A program made the position numbers and the translations under genes. Shown one piece after another: positions 35,519 to 43,900 of a DNA stretch of 64,000 nt. The stretch's first letter is position 1. Each line of letters starts with the position of its first letter. This DNA comes from Halococcus salsus (lineage in GTDB: Archaea; Halobacteriota; Halobacteria; Halobacteriales; Halococcaceae): assembly GCF_009900715.1 (NCBI RefSeq), contig NZ_JAAAJC010000004.1, positions 1-64,000 on the forward strand. The letters run 5' to 3'. A model generated the notes under the pieces. That model was given only the letters and a program-made list of their open reading frames with translations, did no database searches and was not told the origin of the DNA.

Positions 35519-37090
35519 TCACTCCGAGTCGTCCAACTGGGCGGTGAGATCCGACTCCCCTTCGTCGTTCCCCTCGGGGATGTATCGTCGGACGAACGGG
35601 ATCGTTACCGGGAGCTTGTCCTCGACCAGTTCGAGCGGGATCGTGTCCTCGGCCTGGAGACAGCCCGTGAGCGCCGCGACGACGACCGTCGAGACGACGC
35701 ACGCGACGACCACCACCGGGAAGACGACGATGGTCAGCGTGAGATACTGCGAGACGAACACCATCGCCGGGATCAGGATGCCCGGGAGGAGCACGTAGGT
35801 CCGTACCGTCCACTTCGAGAACGGTGTGATGCCGTGGGTGTACCAGAGCACGACGAACGCGATGACGTTGAGGGCGACGAACGAGATGGCCGTCGCCGTC
35901 GCGGCACCCATCAGCCCGAACGCGGGTATCAGGACGGCGTTGAGCACGATGTTGAGGACGGCGGCGACGGTGTTGACCGCGAGGATGATCCGCGTATAGC
36001 CGATCGCCGCGAGGGTGTCCTGGGCCCGACCGACAGCCGCGCTGATGAAGAACCCGGTCGCCAGAAGCCAGAGGGCGTCGCTCCCGCCGGCGTACTCCGT
36101 ACCGAAGACCAGCGAGACGGTGTCGTAGGGGAACGAGACGAACAGTAGGTAGAGGGGAAAACCGGCGATGAAGAGCCACTTCGTCGTGACCTTGTAGATC
36201 TCGTTTATCTCGTCGTAGCTCTTCTCGGAGTCGAGCCGGGAGGTCAGCGGGAGATACAGGAAGCCGAACGAGCTCAGTATCACCGGCAGGCCGGCGGCGA
36301 GCTGGTAGGCGGGGTCGTAGAGCCCCACGACGACGTTGGTCTTGAAGTACCCGAGCATCAGGGTGTCGACCTCGCCGAGGACCTTCGAGACCATCGCCGC
36401 GAGCACCAGCGGGATCGAGAAGGTGAGGAGCCGGCGGGGGTAGAGGTTGACCCCACCCCGGAGCGGGAGGAGACGGTTCAGGAAGAAGTGGGCGACCACG
36501 ACCGTCGCCATCGCGGCGGCCAAGTACGCGTAGCCGACGGCCATCACGCCGACGCCGGCGACCAGCAGCGCGACGATGAGGAAGAAGCGAAAGCCGTTGT
36601 AGAAGAGGTCCTGGCTGTAGGTCCGATAGATCGTGTTCTCGAAGCCCCTGATCGCCCCGACCGCCATGTAGAACCCGACGTTGAAGGGGATCGCGAGGAT
36701 GAACAGGTTGAGGAGCGCCTGTGAGTCCGGCGTGTCGTAGATCAGCCCGACGATCGTCCGTCCGTTGAGGAGGAGGAGGGTAGTGAAGACGAGCGAGACC
36801 CCGACCGCCAGCACCAGCCCGGTCAGCCACAGCCCGCGCACGTCCCGTTCGTCGTCGAACCGGGACATGTACCGGGCGATGCCCTGGTTCAGACCGAGGA
36901 CGGTGAGCGTGGTGCTCAGCGCGAGCACGGAGAGGCCGAGCGCGACCTCCCCGTAGACTCCCGGGTCGAGGACCCGCGTGATGACGATGCGCTCGACGAG
37001 CTTCGAGGAGGAGCCCAGTATCCCGCCGACGAGCATGAGACTCGCGCTCGAAGCCAGACTCGAGAGATCGGTGGTGGTAGACTGAGACAA
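35519..37090 (-). CDS. Polysaccharide flippase (Wzx/MATE-like, MOP superfamily)
   Basis: A membrane protein of 523 residues with 14 hydrophobic segments and the N-terminal pattern SLASSASLMLVGGILGSSSK of polysaccharide-export flippases. It would move lipid-linked glycan units across the membrane. I choose the TTG at 37090 because the 45 residues encoded from the GTG at 37225 are Arg/Ser-rich and unlike the family; a GGAGG-like site lies upstream of the TTG. The C-terminal ~40 residues are acidic and cytoplasmic. The neighbouring GNAT gene suggests one surface-glycan pathway. Confidence 0.82.
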   Translation of the reverse strand: MSQSTTTDLSSLASSASLMLVGGILGSSSKLVERIVITRVLDPGVYGEVALGLSVLALSTTLTVLGLNQGIARYMSRFDDERDVRGLWLTGLVLAVGVSLVFTTLLLLNGRTIVGLIYDTPDSQALLNLFILAIPFNVGFYMAVGAIRGFENTIYRTYSQDLFYNGFRFFLIVALLVAGVGVMAVGYAYLAAAMATVVVAHFFLNRLLPLRGGVNLYPRRLLTFSIPLVLAAMVSKVLGEVDTLMLGYFKTNVVVGLYDPAYQLAAGLPVILSSFGFLYLPLTSRLDSEKSYDEINEIYKVTTKWLFIAGFPLYLLFVSFPYDTVSLVFGTEYAGGSDALWLLATGFFISAAVGRAQDTLAAIGYTRIILAVNTVAAVLNIVLNAVLIPAFGLMGAATATAISFVALNVIAFVVLWYTHGITPFSKWTVRTYVLLPGILIPAMVFVSQYLTLTIVVFPVVVVACVVSTVVVAALTGCLQAEDTIPLELVEDKLPVTIPFVRRYIPEGNDEGESDLTAQLDDSE

Positions 37091-37377
37091 GGTAGACCCT
37101 TCTGAGCCTCCGTTTTGTCGGCTCGGACTTATCAACCTTGATTCATCCACGCGGGTGCGATGGACGAGATCGTTGCGACCACGGGTCGCACGCGGAACGA
37201 ACGTATCGATAGCAGCGACAGCCACTACGGAGTCGGTCGGGAAACCGACGCGAGTGTGAGACGATCCGTCCTCACGACCGTTCGACGGTATCGCCGTTCG
37301 ATTCGAATCCGGCCGACGTGAGGGATTCCCGAGTCTCCTGCCGACCTGTGCGAGCGGCGTGCGAGGCGACCGGTCCG

Positions 37378-38574
37378 TCAGCCGGTGGGCGTCTCGCCGG
37401 GTGTGGTCGGTTCGCCCCCTGCGATCCCGGCCCCCTCGCGCTCGGGTCGTTCCCCGAGGGTGACGTCGAGGGTCCGTCGGTTCCCGTCCCGGCGGACGGT
37501 GACGGGCACCGTCTCGCCGGGCGAGGTGTTGAGCGCGAGATACGAGGAGAGTTCCTGGCGGGTGTCGATCGCGGTGCCACCGACCCCGACGATCACGTCA
37601 CCGCCCGTCGGGACCGCGCCGCCCTCGACTTGCTGTCGACCCTCGGTCCCCTGGAAAACGCCGGCGGCCGGGCCGTCGCGGGAGACGGCGTCGACGTAGA
37701 CGCCGCGGGTTCGGTCGAGACCGTTGGCCTCGGCGAGTGACGGCGTCATCGTCGCGGAGGCGACGCCGAGGTACGCGTGGGTGTACGTCCCGTCCTCGAT
37801 GAGCGCGGGGACGACCCGCTCGACGAGCGCCGCCGAGATCGCGAAGGCGATGTTCTCGCCGCCGCCGGAGTTGATCACGCCGACCACCCGCGAGTCGAGG
37901 TCCATCAGCGGGCCGCCCGAGTTCCCCGGGTTCACCGCCGCGTCGGTCTGGATCGCGTCTGGGATGGTGTAGCCGTTCTGGGCGGGGATCGAACGATTGA
38001 CGCCGCTCACGATCCCGGCCGACGCCGAGCCGTCGAAGCGGCCGTACGGGTTGCCGATCGCCACCACCTCGGTGCCGATCGGCGGTCGCGTCTCGACGAG
38101 CGGGAGCGCGGTCGCGGAGCCCGGTTTGTTCGAGACTTCGAGCACCGCGAGGTCGCTCGAAACGTCGGTTCCCACGACCGACGCCGAGCGCCAGCCGCCC
38201 TCCGCGAACCGCACCCGGACCGACGAGGCCTCGCTCACGACGTGTTCGTTCGTCACCACGTAGCCGTTCCGGTAGACGAAGCCCGACCCCGTGGCGGGTC
38301 CCGCCGGGGTGGTCGCGTCGATCAGCACTACCGACTGGATGGTGTCCCGGTAGACACGCGTGTAGGGGCTAGTCGTCCCGTTCGCGGACCGGGTGGCGTT
38401 CGCCGCGGTCGTCGGGCTCGTCGTGTTCGTCGTGGCCGTCGCGTTCGTCGTCGTTTCGTTGCCGGTGGCGGTGCCGTCGGTATCACCGAGCGCGTTCGAA
38501 CAGCCCGCGAGACCGGCCGCGAGGAGCGCCCCCATCCCGCCGAGGTACGCCCGTCGGCTGGGGCCGTCGGTCAT
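37378..38574 (-). CDS. HtrA/DegP-like serine protease, Tat lipoprotein with PDZ domain
   Basis: The 398-residue protein begins with a twin-arginine signal (PSRRAYLGGM) and a lipobox ending at Cys25 (AAGLAGC), so it should be a Tat-exported lipoprotein outside the cell. A Thr/Asn-rich stalk (residues ~33-70), a likely site of N-glycosylation, leads to a trypsin-like domain with His111 (TNEHVV), Asp141 (SSDLAV) and Ser219 (NPGNSGGPL). A PDZ domain follows (~residues 265-375). HtrA proteins degrade or refold damaged exported proteins. The ATG at 38574 sits 2-3 residues before the signal's basic pair. Confidence 0.93.
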   Translation of the reverse strand: MTDGPSRRAYLGGMGALLAAGLAGCSNALGDTDGTATGNETTTNATATTNTTSPTTAANATRSANGTTSPYTRVYRDTIQSVVLIDATTPAGPATGSGFVYRNGYVVTNEHVVSEASSVRVRFAEGGWRSASVVGTDVSSDLAVLEVSNKPGSATALPLVETRPPIGTEVVAIGNPYGRFDGSASAGIVSGVNRSIPAQNGYTIPDAIQTDAAVNPGNSGGPLMDLDSRVVGVINSGGGENIAFAISAALVERVVPALIEDGTYTHAYLGVASATMTPSLAEANGLDRTRGVYVDAVSRDGPAAGVFQGTEGRQQVEGGAVPTGGDVIVGVGGTAIDTRQELSSYLALNTSPGETVPVTVRRDGNRRTLDVTLGERPEREGAGIAGGEPTTPGETPTG

Positions 38575-38753
38575 CGCTTCTCCCTGGTCGCCGTCGTTCC
38601 CTCGGTGGATCCGAGCGGACCCGCTCCGAGCGTCGTCCGTCGCGGTCGTCGACCGAATCGTTCCATTGTGGCCGGCCGTTGGAACGCATCGAATAAAGCT
38701 CCCGGCCGTGGTTTCACTCGTTGAAGACACCCCGATTCGAGGACGACCGGCGG

Positions 38754-39104
38754 TCAGTACCGATACAGCGAGTAGAGCAACGACAGGAGCCCGACCACGA
38801 CGAGCACGCCGCTGAGGGTCTGTATCCTGAGGAGTTCGAGGCCACCCAAGAGGAACGAGCCCTTGACCCCGACCTGGTAGACCACGATGACGAGGTTGCC
38901 GGCGGTCACGAGCCCGAAGCCGAGCGCCGCGAACTGGAACGACCGGTCGCGTTCGCGGCGATAGGCCAGATAGCTGATGGTCGCGAGCACACTGCCGGCG
39001 AGGAAGACCAGCACGCTGGCCGAGAGGGTCGTCCAGAACTCCGTCGGCTGGCGTAGTGGGACGAAAGCGGTCGTGATGATCGCGACGGTCGTGACCGGGG
39101 TCAT
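38754..39104 (-). CDS. Small membrane protein coupled to the wHTH regulator
   Basis: The 116-residue product has three to four hydrophobic helices (about residues 5-15, 28-48, 57-78 and 95-113). Its ATG overlaps the stop of the winged-helix regulator (ATGA at 39104-39101), so the two are translated together. Such pairs, with a haloarchaeal ArsR-type regulator followed by a short polytopic protein, recur in haloarchaea. The function and signal are unknown. Confidence 0.7.
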   Translation of the reverse strand: MTPVTTVAIITTAFVPLRQPTEFWTTLSASVLVFLAGSVLATISYLAYRRERDRSFQFAALGFGLVTAGNLVIVVYQVGVKGSFLLGGLELLRIQTLSGVLVVVGLLSLLYSLYRY

Positions 39105-39475
39105 CGCGTTCGGCCGACCTCCTCGGGGCGGTCACCGAGGTCGCGCCAGAACGCGCCGAAGCGGTCGACGATGTCGCGTTTGAGTCGGACGGTCGCGCTG
39201 AAGCCGGTTCGTTCGATATCGAGCCGAACCGTTTCGAGGTTCGAGACGTAGAGCGTGTAGTGGTTGCCGTCGTCGGCGACGCGGACGACCTCTTCGAGGA
39301 GGTCCTGTTCGACGAGCGCGTTGACCCGGCGATAGACCGTCGGCAGCGAGGTCCCACACCGTTCGGCGAGGCTCTGAGCGGACCGGGGCTCGTCCTCGGC
39401 GGCCACGAGGATCTCGCGGGCGTGGTTGCTACAGAGGGCCTCGAAGACGGCATCGGGGTCACGCGCTTCGCTCAC
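39101..39475 (-). CDS. ArsR-like winged-helix transcriptional regulator
   Basis: The 124-residue regulator has a winged helix at residues 12-80 (LCSNHAREILVAAEDEPRSA, SLAERCGTSLPTVYRRVNAL) and a C-terminal strand-rich part (HYTLYVSNLETVRLDIE) typical of haloarchaeal ArsR-type proteins. The GTG at 39475 is chosen because the upstream 39 residues are Gly/Arg-rich noise. It is the first gene of a two-gene unit with the small membrane protein, and divergent from a second regulator at 39679. Confidence 0.83.
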   Translation of the reverse strand: MSEARDPDAVFEALCSNHAREILVAAEDEPRSAQSLAERCGTSLPTVYRRVNALVEQDLLEEVVRVADDGNHYTLYVSNLETVRLDIERTGFSATVRLKRDIVDRFGAFWRDLGDRPEEVGRTR

Positions 39476-39619
39476 ACGTGGACCAGTGGCGCTCGGACGA
39501 AAAAACTGGCCATGACCGCCTCGTTTCCCTCCACCGCGGGCCGACCCGAGAGCGATGCCCGACGGATAGTCGTTGAAAACGGACACGTCCACGGAGAATC
39601 GTACGTTTCGCCACCTAGT

Positions 39620-39653
39620 GGTGGATTTTCGTGGTTTCGTCCACCAGATTTAA
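39620..39653 (+). promoter_or_regulatory. Promoter with inverted repeat before the wHTH gene at 39679
   Basis: An inverted repeat GGTGGA (39620-39625) and TCCACC (39640-39645) with a 14-base spacer lies directly upstream of a TATA-like box (atttaa, 39648-39653). The box is 27-31 bases before ATG 39679, as for a leaderless transcript. The repeat sits where TFB would bind, so a regulator there could repress or activate; autoregulation by the encoded protein is plausible. Confidence 0.45.
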
Positions 39654-39678
39654 CCGCTGTAGATTCGTTGGCATACGT

Positions 39679-40203
39679 ATGACATCGATCGAACTCACCG
39701 AGAGCCAGAAGACGATCCTCCAGGAGCTCGTCGACCTCTATCGGGACACCGAGACCGCGGTCAAGGGCGAGACGATAGCGGAACAGATCGACCGGAATCC
39801 AGGGACGATCCGCAACCAGATGCAGAGCCTGAAGGCTCTCCAGCTGGTCGAGGGGGTTCCGGGGCCGAAGGGCGGCTACAAACCGACGGCGAACGCGTAC
39901 AACGCGCTCGACATCGAGGAGATGGACGAGGCCGAACCCGTTCCGCTCGGTCACAACGGCAACCCGATTGAGGAGCAGGTCATCCAGGAGATCAACCTGA
40001 TGAGCGTCCACCACCCCGAGAAGTGCCGGGCCGAGATCCGTCTGCAGGGCTCGGTGCGCGACTTCCACGAGGGTGATTCGATCACCGTCGGCCCGACGCC
40101 GAAATCGAGCCTCGCCATCACGGGGACGATCGACGGGGTCGTGAACGCGGACAACAAACTGATCATCAACACCGAGACGATGGAAGCCCCCGTCGACCAG
40201 TAG
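39679..40203 (+). CDS. Winged-helix regulator with C-terminal effector-like domain (RNase R-HTH type)
   Basis: A 174-residue protein with an N-terminal winged helix (residues 8-75: VKGETIAEQIDRNPGTIRNQ, SLKALQLVEGVPGPKGGYKP) of the type also found at the N-terminus of RNase R and in archaeal TrpY-like repressors, followed by a strand-rich C-terminal domain (residues 105-170, HPEKCRAEIRLQGSVRDFHE). The second domain may sense a ligand. An inverted repeat and a leaderless promoter lie just upstream. Confidence 0.78.
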   Translation: MTSIELTESQKTILQELVDLYRDTETAVKGETIAEQIDRNPGTIRNQMQSLKALQLVEGVPGPKGGYKPTANAYNALDIEEMDEAEPVPLGHNGNPIEEQVIQEINLMSVHHPEKCRAEIRLQGSVRDFHEGDSITVGPTPKSSLAITGTIDGVVNADNKLIINTETMEAPVDQ

Positions 40204-40299
40204 GTCGCCTTCGAGCGTTTCCCGATATCGAAACCTCGAGATCAGCAGCTATATCGATCGAACCCGATTCGCGCTGCCTGATCGGCGTCGGCGGACCTC

Positions 40300-41151
40300 T
40301 CACACGTAGATGTGGCCTTCGATGCCGACCACCTCCCGATACGCCTCGTCGGTACCGTCGAATCCCTCGGGGGCGGACAGGTCCCCCATCGACAGCGGAC
40401 CCTCGCGGGCCGCCCGGAACGCCGCACACGCGGCCACGATGCTGTCGAGCGCGTCGCCTTCGTCGTCCGCTGCCACCGTTTCTCGGAGCGAATCGGCCGT
40501 CCGCAGGTCCGCCCGCTCGACCAACCCCTCCAGGTTCCGCGTTCGGCGCGTCCTCGCCCGCTCGGTGGCCTCCTTGTAGCCGTCGCGGTGGAGACCGTAT
40601 CGAGCGAGCGTGGCCGCCGGGTACACCTCGACGAGCCCTCTCGGATCCGCCTCGGGGTTCGTCATCGGTGAGACCGGAGTCCCGTGGTCGGTCACCAGCG
40701 GGTGGAGCACCGCGGCGACCCCGTAGTACGTCTGGTACTGAATACGGATGTTGTACGGACACATCGCACCGGCCAGCGCGTCCGTCGCGCGGAGCCGGTG
40801 ACCGTCTCCGTCCTCGGTACAGGTCTCTCGGAGATGGGCCGGGTCCGCAAAACGGTCTACGAACCCGTCGATGACCGTCGTCCACTCGTCGCCGTCGACG
40901 ACCCCTCTCGGGAGCCCGAACGGGAAGTCGAAGCCGAAGAGACAGTACGGGTGCTCGCGAACGAACCCCCGCAACTCCTCGAAGACCGCCGTTCGGTCCG
41001 TCGTCCCGAACCTGTCGGCGGCGGACCGGCAGTCCTCGACGACGAGTTCGTCGTCCGCGACGTATCCACCAGCGATCCAGACCTTCCTGCCCGCGTCCCG
41101 TGCCCCGCTGAAGTCCACCCCGTAGATCCGCCGTCCCGACGAGCTCGTCAT
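40300..41151 (-). CDS. DUF429-family protein (RNase H-like fold)
   Basis: The 283-residue protein begins with IYGVDFSGARDAGRKVWIAG, has FGFDFPFGLPRG around residue 90, and ends with EGDALDSIVAACAAFRA, the conserved Asp-bearing motifs of DUF429 proteins predicted to have an RNase H-like nuclease fold. No biochemical function is established for this group. ATG 41151 is chosen over 41271 because it places the first strand at the N-terminus. It is divergent from the zinc-ribbon/Hsp20 pair. Confidence 0.82.
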   Translation of the reverse strand: MTSSSGRRIYGVDFSGARDAGRKVWIAGGYVADDELVVEDCRSAADRFGTTDRTAVFEELRGFVREHPYCLFGFDFPFGLPRGVVDGDEWTTVIDGFVDRFADPAHLRETCTEDGDGHRLRATDALAGAMCPYNIRIQYQTYYGVAAVLHPLVTDHGTPVSPMTNPEADPRGLVEVYPAATLARYGLHRDGYKEATERARTRRTRNLEGLVERADLRTADSLRETVAADDEGDALDSIVAACAAFRAAREGPLSMGDLSAPEGFDGTDEAYREVVGIEGHIYV

Positions 41152-41218
41152 GACGAGAAGTGGCGTCGAATGTGTGAAAACCCAGGGGTTGATACGACGC
41201 GCGTTCCTACGGGAGGCC

Positions 41219-41377
41219 ATGCCCGCAACCCTGGAAGTCGTCTGTACCGACGACGACTGCGAGATGGACATGTTCGAGCTGCACTACACCTACGACATGC
41301 CCGACGACGTGGGCGTGGAGGACTTCCAGTGTCCGTACTGCGGGGGCACCGACTGCCTCGAAGCCATCGAGCTATGA
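41219..41377 (+). CDS. Small zinc-ribbon protein coupled to an Hsp20
   Basis: A 52-residue protein with Cys in VVCTDDDCEMDMFE and FQCPYCGGTDCLE, enough for one zinc site. Haloarchaea encode many such tiny zinc proteins, several shown in Haloferax to affect motility or biofilm formation, but this one is uncharacterised. The stop overlaps the ATG of the Hsp20 gene (ATGA, 41374-41377), so both are translated together. Confidence 0.75.
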   Translation: MPATLEVVCTDDDCEMDMFELHYTYDMPDDVGVEDFQCPYCGGTDCLEAIEL

Positions 41378-41859
41378 GGCGGGAGATCGAGGCGTTCGGC
41401 GACGCGCTCGTCGGTCGTGCGGGCCGCCTCGCGGGCCGCGCCCAGGAGCGCCACCCGCTGCCGAACGACCTGCTCGAAAGCGACGACGCCTACCTCGTCG
41501 TCTTCGACGCGCCGGACGTCGACATCGACGACGTCCAGGTCCGGTTCGCGGATGGAACCGTACACGTCCGTATCGACCGCACCCGCGAACACCGCGCGGG
41601 CTTCGAGATGCGCTTTCCCGGTCGCGGGATGACCCTCGACGGCCACGTCGACCTCCCCGCCGGCGTGACCGTCGACCCCGACGGAGCCACCGCCAAACTC
41701 ACCGACACCGGAGTCCTCCGGATCGAGATCCCCAAGGTCGACGACCCCGACGACGGCCCGGTCCGGATCCCGACCGACGAACCCGTCGACGAACCGGACC
41801 CGATCGACGCCGACGAGGGAACCGACGACCCCGACGCCTACGACCCCGGTGAGGAGTAG
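41374..41859 (+). CDS. Hsp20/alpha-crystallin family small heat-shock protein
   Basis: The 161-residue protein has an alpha-crystallin domain at residues 28-120 (LLESDDAYLVVFDAPDVD, RFPGRGMTLDGHVDLPAGVT) closing with the conserved GVLRIEIPK. The C-terminal 40 residues are very acidic with several Pro, unlike the short I-X-I tail of canonical sHSPs. It probably binds unfolding proteins in the cytoplasm without ATP. It is coupled to the upstream zinc-ribbon gene. Confidence 0.85.
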   Translation: MRREIEAFGDALVGRAGRLAGRAQERHPLPNDLLESDDAYLVVFDAPDVDIDDVQVRFADGTVHVRIDRTREHRAGFEMRFPGRGMTLDGHVDLPAGVTVDPDGATAKLTDTGVLRIEIPKVDDPDDGPVRIPTDEPVDEPDPIDADEGTDDPDAYDPGEE

Positions 41860-41984
41860 GTTCGGTCACGCTGGTCGAGCGGTCGCGTTCAGCTGCTTTT
41901 CGGTCCGACAGCCACCACTACCACGACAACGGTTTCGGGATCGTCCCTCAACGGTTATGCCCGAACGACGCTTCACGGTACGAT

Positions 41985-42662
41985 ATGACGGTCACCGTGG
42001 AGTTCCTCGTCAGTTCACCCTTGCTCCCGTTCGTCAGTTTCGCCGAATCGTTACCATCCGGTCGCATCGAGTGTGTCCATGGGCTCTGCCTCGGGAGGGA
42101 CTCTCGGGTCTTCGTCGTCCATCTCGACCCGGCTGACGAGGTTTCCGAGGACGACCTCTCCGCCCTCGCTGAAGTGCGAGAGACGACCGCACTCGGGCGC
42201 GCAAACGACCGAGATGTCTATCAGCTAAATATCGAACTGGACGATGCCGTCTCGGACGTGTTCGTTCCCGGACGGCTCGCGAAGACGCAGGTAGAACCAA
42301 CGGTCGTTACTCCCGAAGGCTGGTACGAGAAGAAGATCTTTCCGGATTACGAGGCGTTCAACGACATGCAGAACCATTGCGACGAGTACGGCCTTTCGGT
42401 CGAACTCATCTCGATCGCACAGGATTCCCCGTCGTCGGACGAACACACACGGTACGGACTAACTGACCGGCAATACGAGGCGTTGCTGCTCGCCATCTCT
42501 CGTGGCTACTACGATCGTCCCCGAGGGGCCACGGCCGGCGAGTTGGCCGAAGAGATGGATATTTCGCAACCTGCGATGTCGAATCTCCTTCGTCGAGGGG
42601 AGCGTCAGTTGCTCACGTCGACGATCGGGACACGACTACAGCGACCTCTCTCTTCGACGTGA
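41985..42662 (+). CDS. HTH-10 (bacterio-opsin activator-like) transcriptional regulator
   Basis: A 225-residue regulator with a C-terminal HTH-10 domain (LTDRQYEALLLAISRGYYDR, TAGELAEEMDISQPAMSNLL) and an N-terminal ~150-residue sensory domain of the haloarchaeal Bat-like type without PAS or GAF motifs. Members respond to unknown signals and regulate neighbouring or distant genes. The start ATG 41985 follows cgatatgacgg. GC content drops toward the 3' end, as in the following aldo/keto reductase region. Confidence 0.85.
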   Translation: MTVTVEFLVSSPLLPFVSFAESLPSGRIECVHGLCLGRDSRVFVVHLDPADEVSEDDLSALAEVRETTALGRANDRDVYQLNIELDDAVSDVFVPGRLAKTQVEPTVVTPEGWYEKKIFPDYEAFNDMQNHCDEYGLSVELISIAQDSPSSDEHTRYGLTDRQYEALLLAISRGYYDRPRGATAGELAEEMDISQPAMSNLLRRGERQLLTSTIGTRLQRPLSST

Positions 42663-42893
42663 CACGCGCCGGATGATGATGGAGACCTGCAAAGCAGCCG
42701 CTATTCGACCGTCGCTGCCTTCATCGAGAGTGTCGTTGTCTTAGCATCCGTTCTCGTTCTCGACCGCGTACTGGATCCCGAACCGGATACACCATCCAGG
42801 ATGCTCTATGAAGCCGTCTTCGAGCCAGCCGGGGACTTAAACGGGTTTTCAAAATAGCATCGGGTCCAAACGGGACGCGGTCCACGTTCCGGT
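42663..42893. other. Non-coding gap with A/T-rich segment
   Basis: The 231 bases hold no convincing gene. A short open frame at 42801-42857 begins MLYEAVFE, a start reminiscent of HTH-10 regulators, and stops after 18 codons, so it may be a relic. The segment 42836-42857 (cttaaacgggttttcaaaatag) is A/T-rich and 37-58 bases before the GTG of the aldo/keto reductase, a possible promoter. Confidence 0.35.
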
Positions 42894-43751
42894 GTGGAAA
42901 GCGAAACCGTCGAGCTGAACAACGGTGTGGAAATGCCGGTCCTCGGGTTCGGTACGTACCAGATCGAGGACCTCGATGTCTGTGAACGAAGCGTGGCCGA
43001 CGCGCTCCGTACCGGGTACCGTCTCGTCGATACCGCGGCCGGGTACGAGAACGAGGAGGCCGTCGGCAGGGCGATCGAGGCGAGCGACGTCCCCCGGGAG
43101 GAGGTGTTCGTCACGACGAAGCTCTGGATACAGGATGCTGGCTACGAGAGCACGAAGCGGGCGTTCGAACGATCGCTCGATCGACTGGGGCTGGATTATC
43201 TGGATCTGTATCTGATCCATCAACCCTTCGGTGACGTTCACGGCTCGTGGCGGGCGATGGAGGACCTCTACGACGAGGACGAGGTCCGGGCTATCGGTGT
43301 TAGCAACTTCGACCCGGATCGCCTGGTCGACCTGGTCGTCCAGAACGAGGTCGTCCCCGCCGTCAACCAGATCGAGACACACCCCTTCTGTCAGCGGACC
43401 GACGATGCTGCGTTCTTGAACGAGTACGGGATTCAACACGAGTCCTGGGGACCGTTCGCCGAGGGACGGAACGACCTCTTCGAGCACGACGTACTGGTCT
43501 CGATCGGCGAGCAGCACGGCAAATCGGCCGCACAGGTCGTTCTTCGATGGCTGATACAGCGGGGGATCGTCGCGATTCCCAAGTCGGTCCACGAGGAACG
43601 GATCGTCGAGAACTTCGACGTCTTCGATTTCGAACTGCGCGTCGAGGACATGAACTCGATTGCGGGGCTGAACGAGTCCGAGTCACTGTTCGGCGACCAT
43701 CGAGATCCGGAGTTTGTCAGGCAGTTGAGCAACGTGAAAGCCAACACCTGA
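42894..43751 (+). CDS. Aldo/keto reductase (bacterial YvgN/diketogluconate reductase-like)
   Basis: A 285-residue reductase with the complete tetrad: Asp46 and Tyr51 ([14 protein letters not shown]), Lys76 ([10 protein letters not shown]) and His109 ([14 protein letters not shown]), plus [12 protein letters not shown] and [13 protein letters not shown]. The [10 protein letters not shown] pattern and WGPFAEG loop are those of bacterial AKR5 enzymes that reduce glyoxals or 2,5-diketogluconate. Codons are less GC-biased than in the neighbours, and the gene resembles bacterial sequences, consistent with acquisition by transfer. Starts at GTG. Confidence 0.88.
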   Translation: MESETVELNNGVEMPVLGFGTYQIEDLDVCERSVADALRTGYRLVDTAAGYENEEAVGRAIEASDVPREEVFVTTKLWIQDAGYESTKRAFERSLDRLGLDYLDLYLIHQPFGDVHGSWRAMEDLYDEDEVRAIGVSNFDPDRLVDLVVQNEVVPAVNQIETHPFCQRTDDAAFLNEYGIQHESWGPFAEGRNDLFEHDVLVSIGEQHGKSAAQVVLRWLIQRGIVAIPKSVHEERIVENFDVFDFELRVEDMNSIAGLNESESLFGDHRDPEFVRQLSNVKANT

Positions 43752-43900
43752 GCGCTCACGAGCGCCAACCCCGTTTCGGCTCCACCTAGCGACGAACATC
43801 GTACCGGCCAGAACGGCTGTCGGATGCAGCGAATCGTTGCGTCCTGAGGAGGGAGCGATCCTACGTGTCCATTGACGTCCCTAACCGATGATCGATACTA

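Noticed and set aside
37091-37225. 45-residue N-terminal extension of the flippase from GTG 37225
   Set aside because: Arg/Ser-rich, not conserved in type for MOP flippases; TTG 37090 places the first helix normally. Not excluded outright.
37296-37314. tRNA-like T-arm sequence (gttcgattcgaatccggcc)
   Set aside because: The flanking five bases cannot pair as a T-stem and there is no acceptor or anticodon arm within 80 bases.
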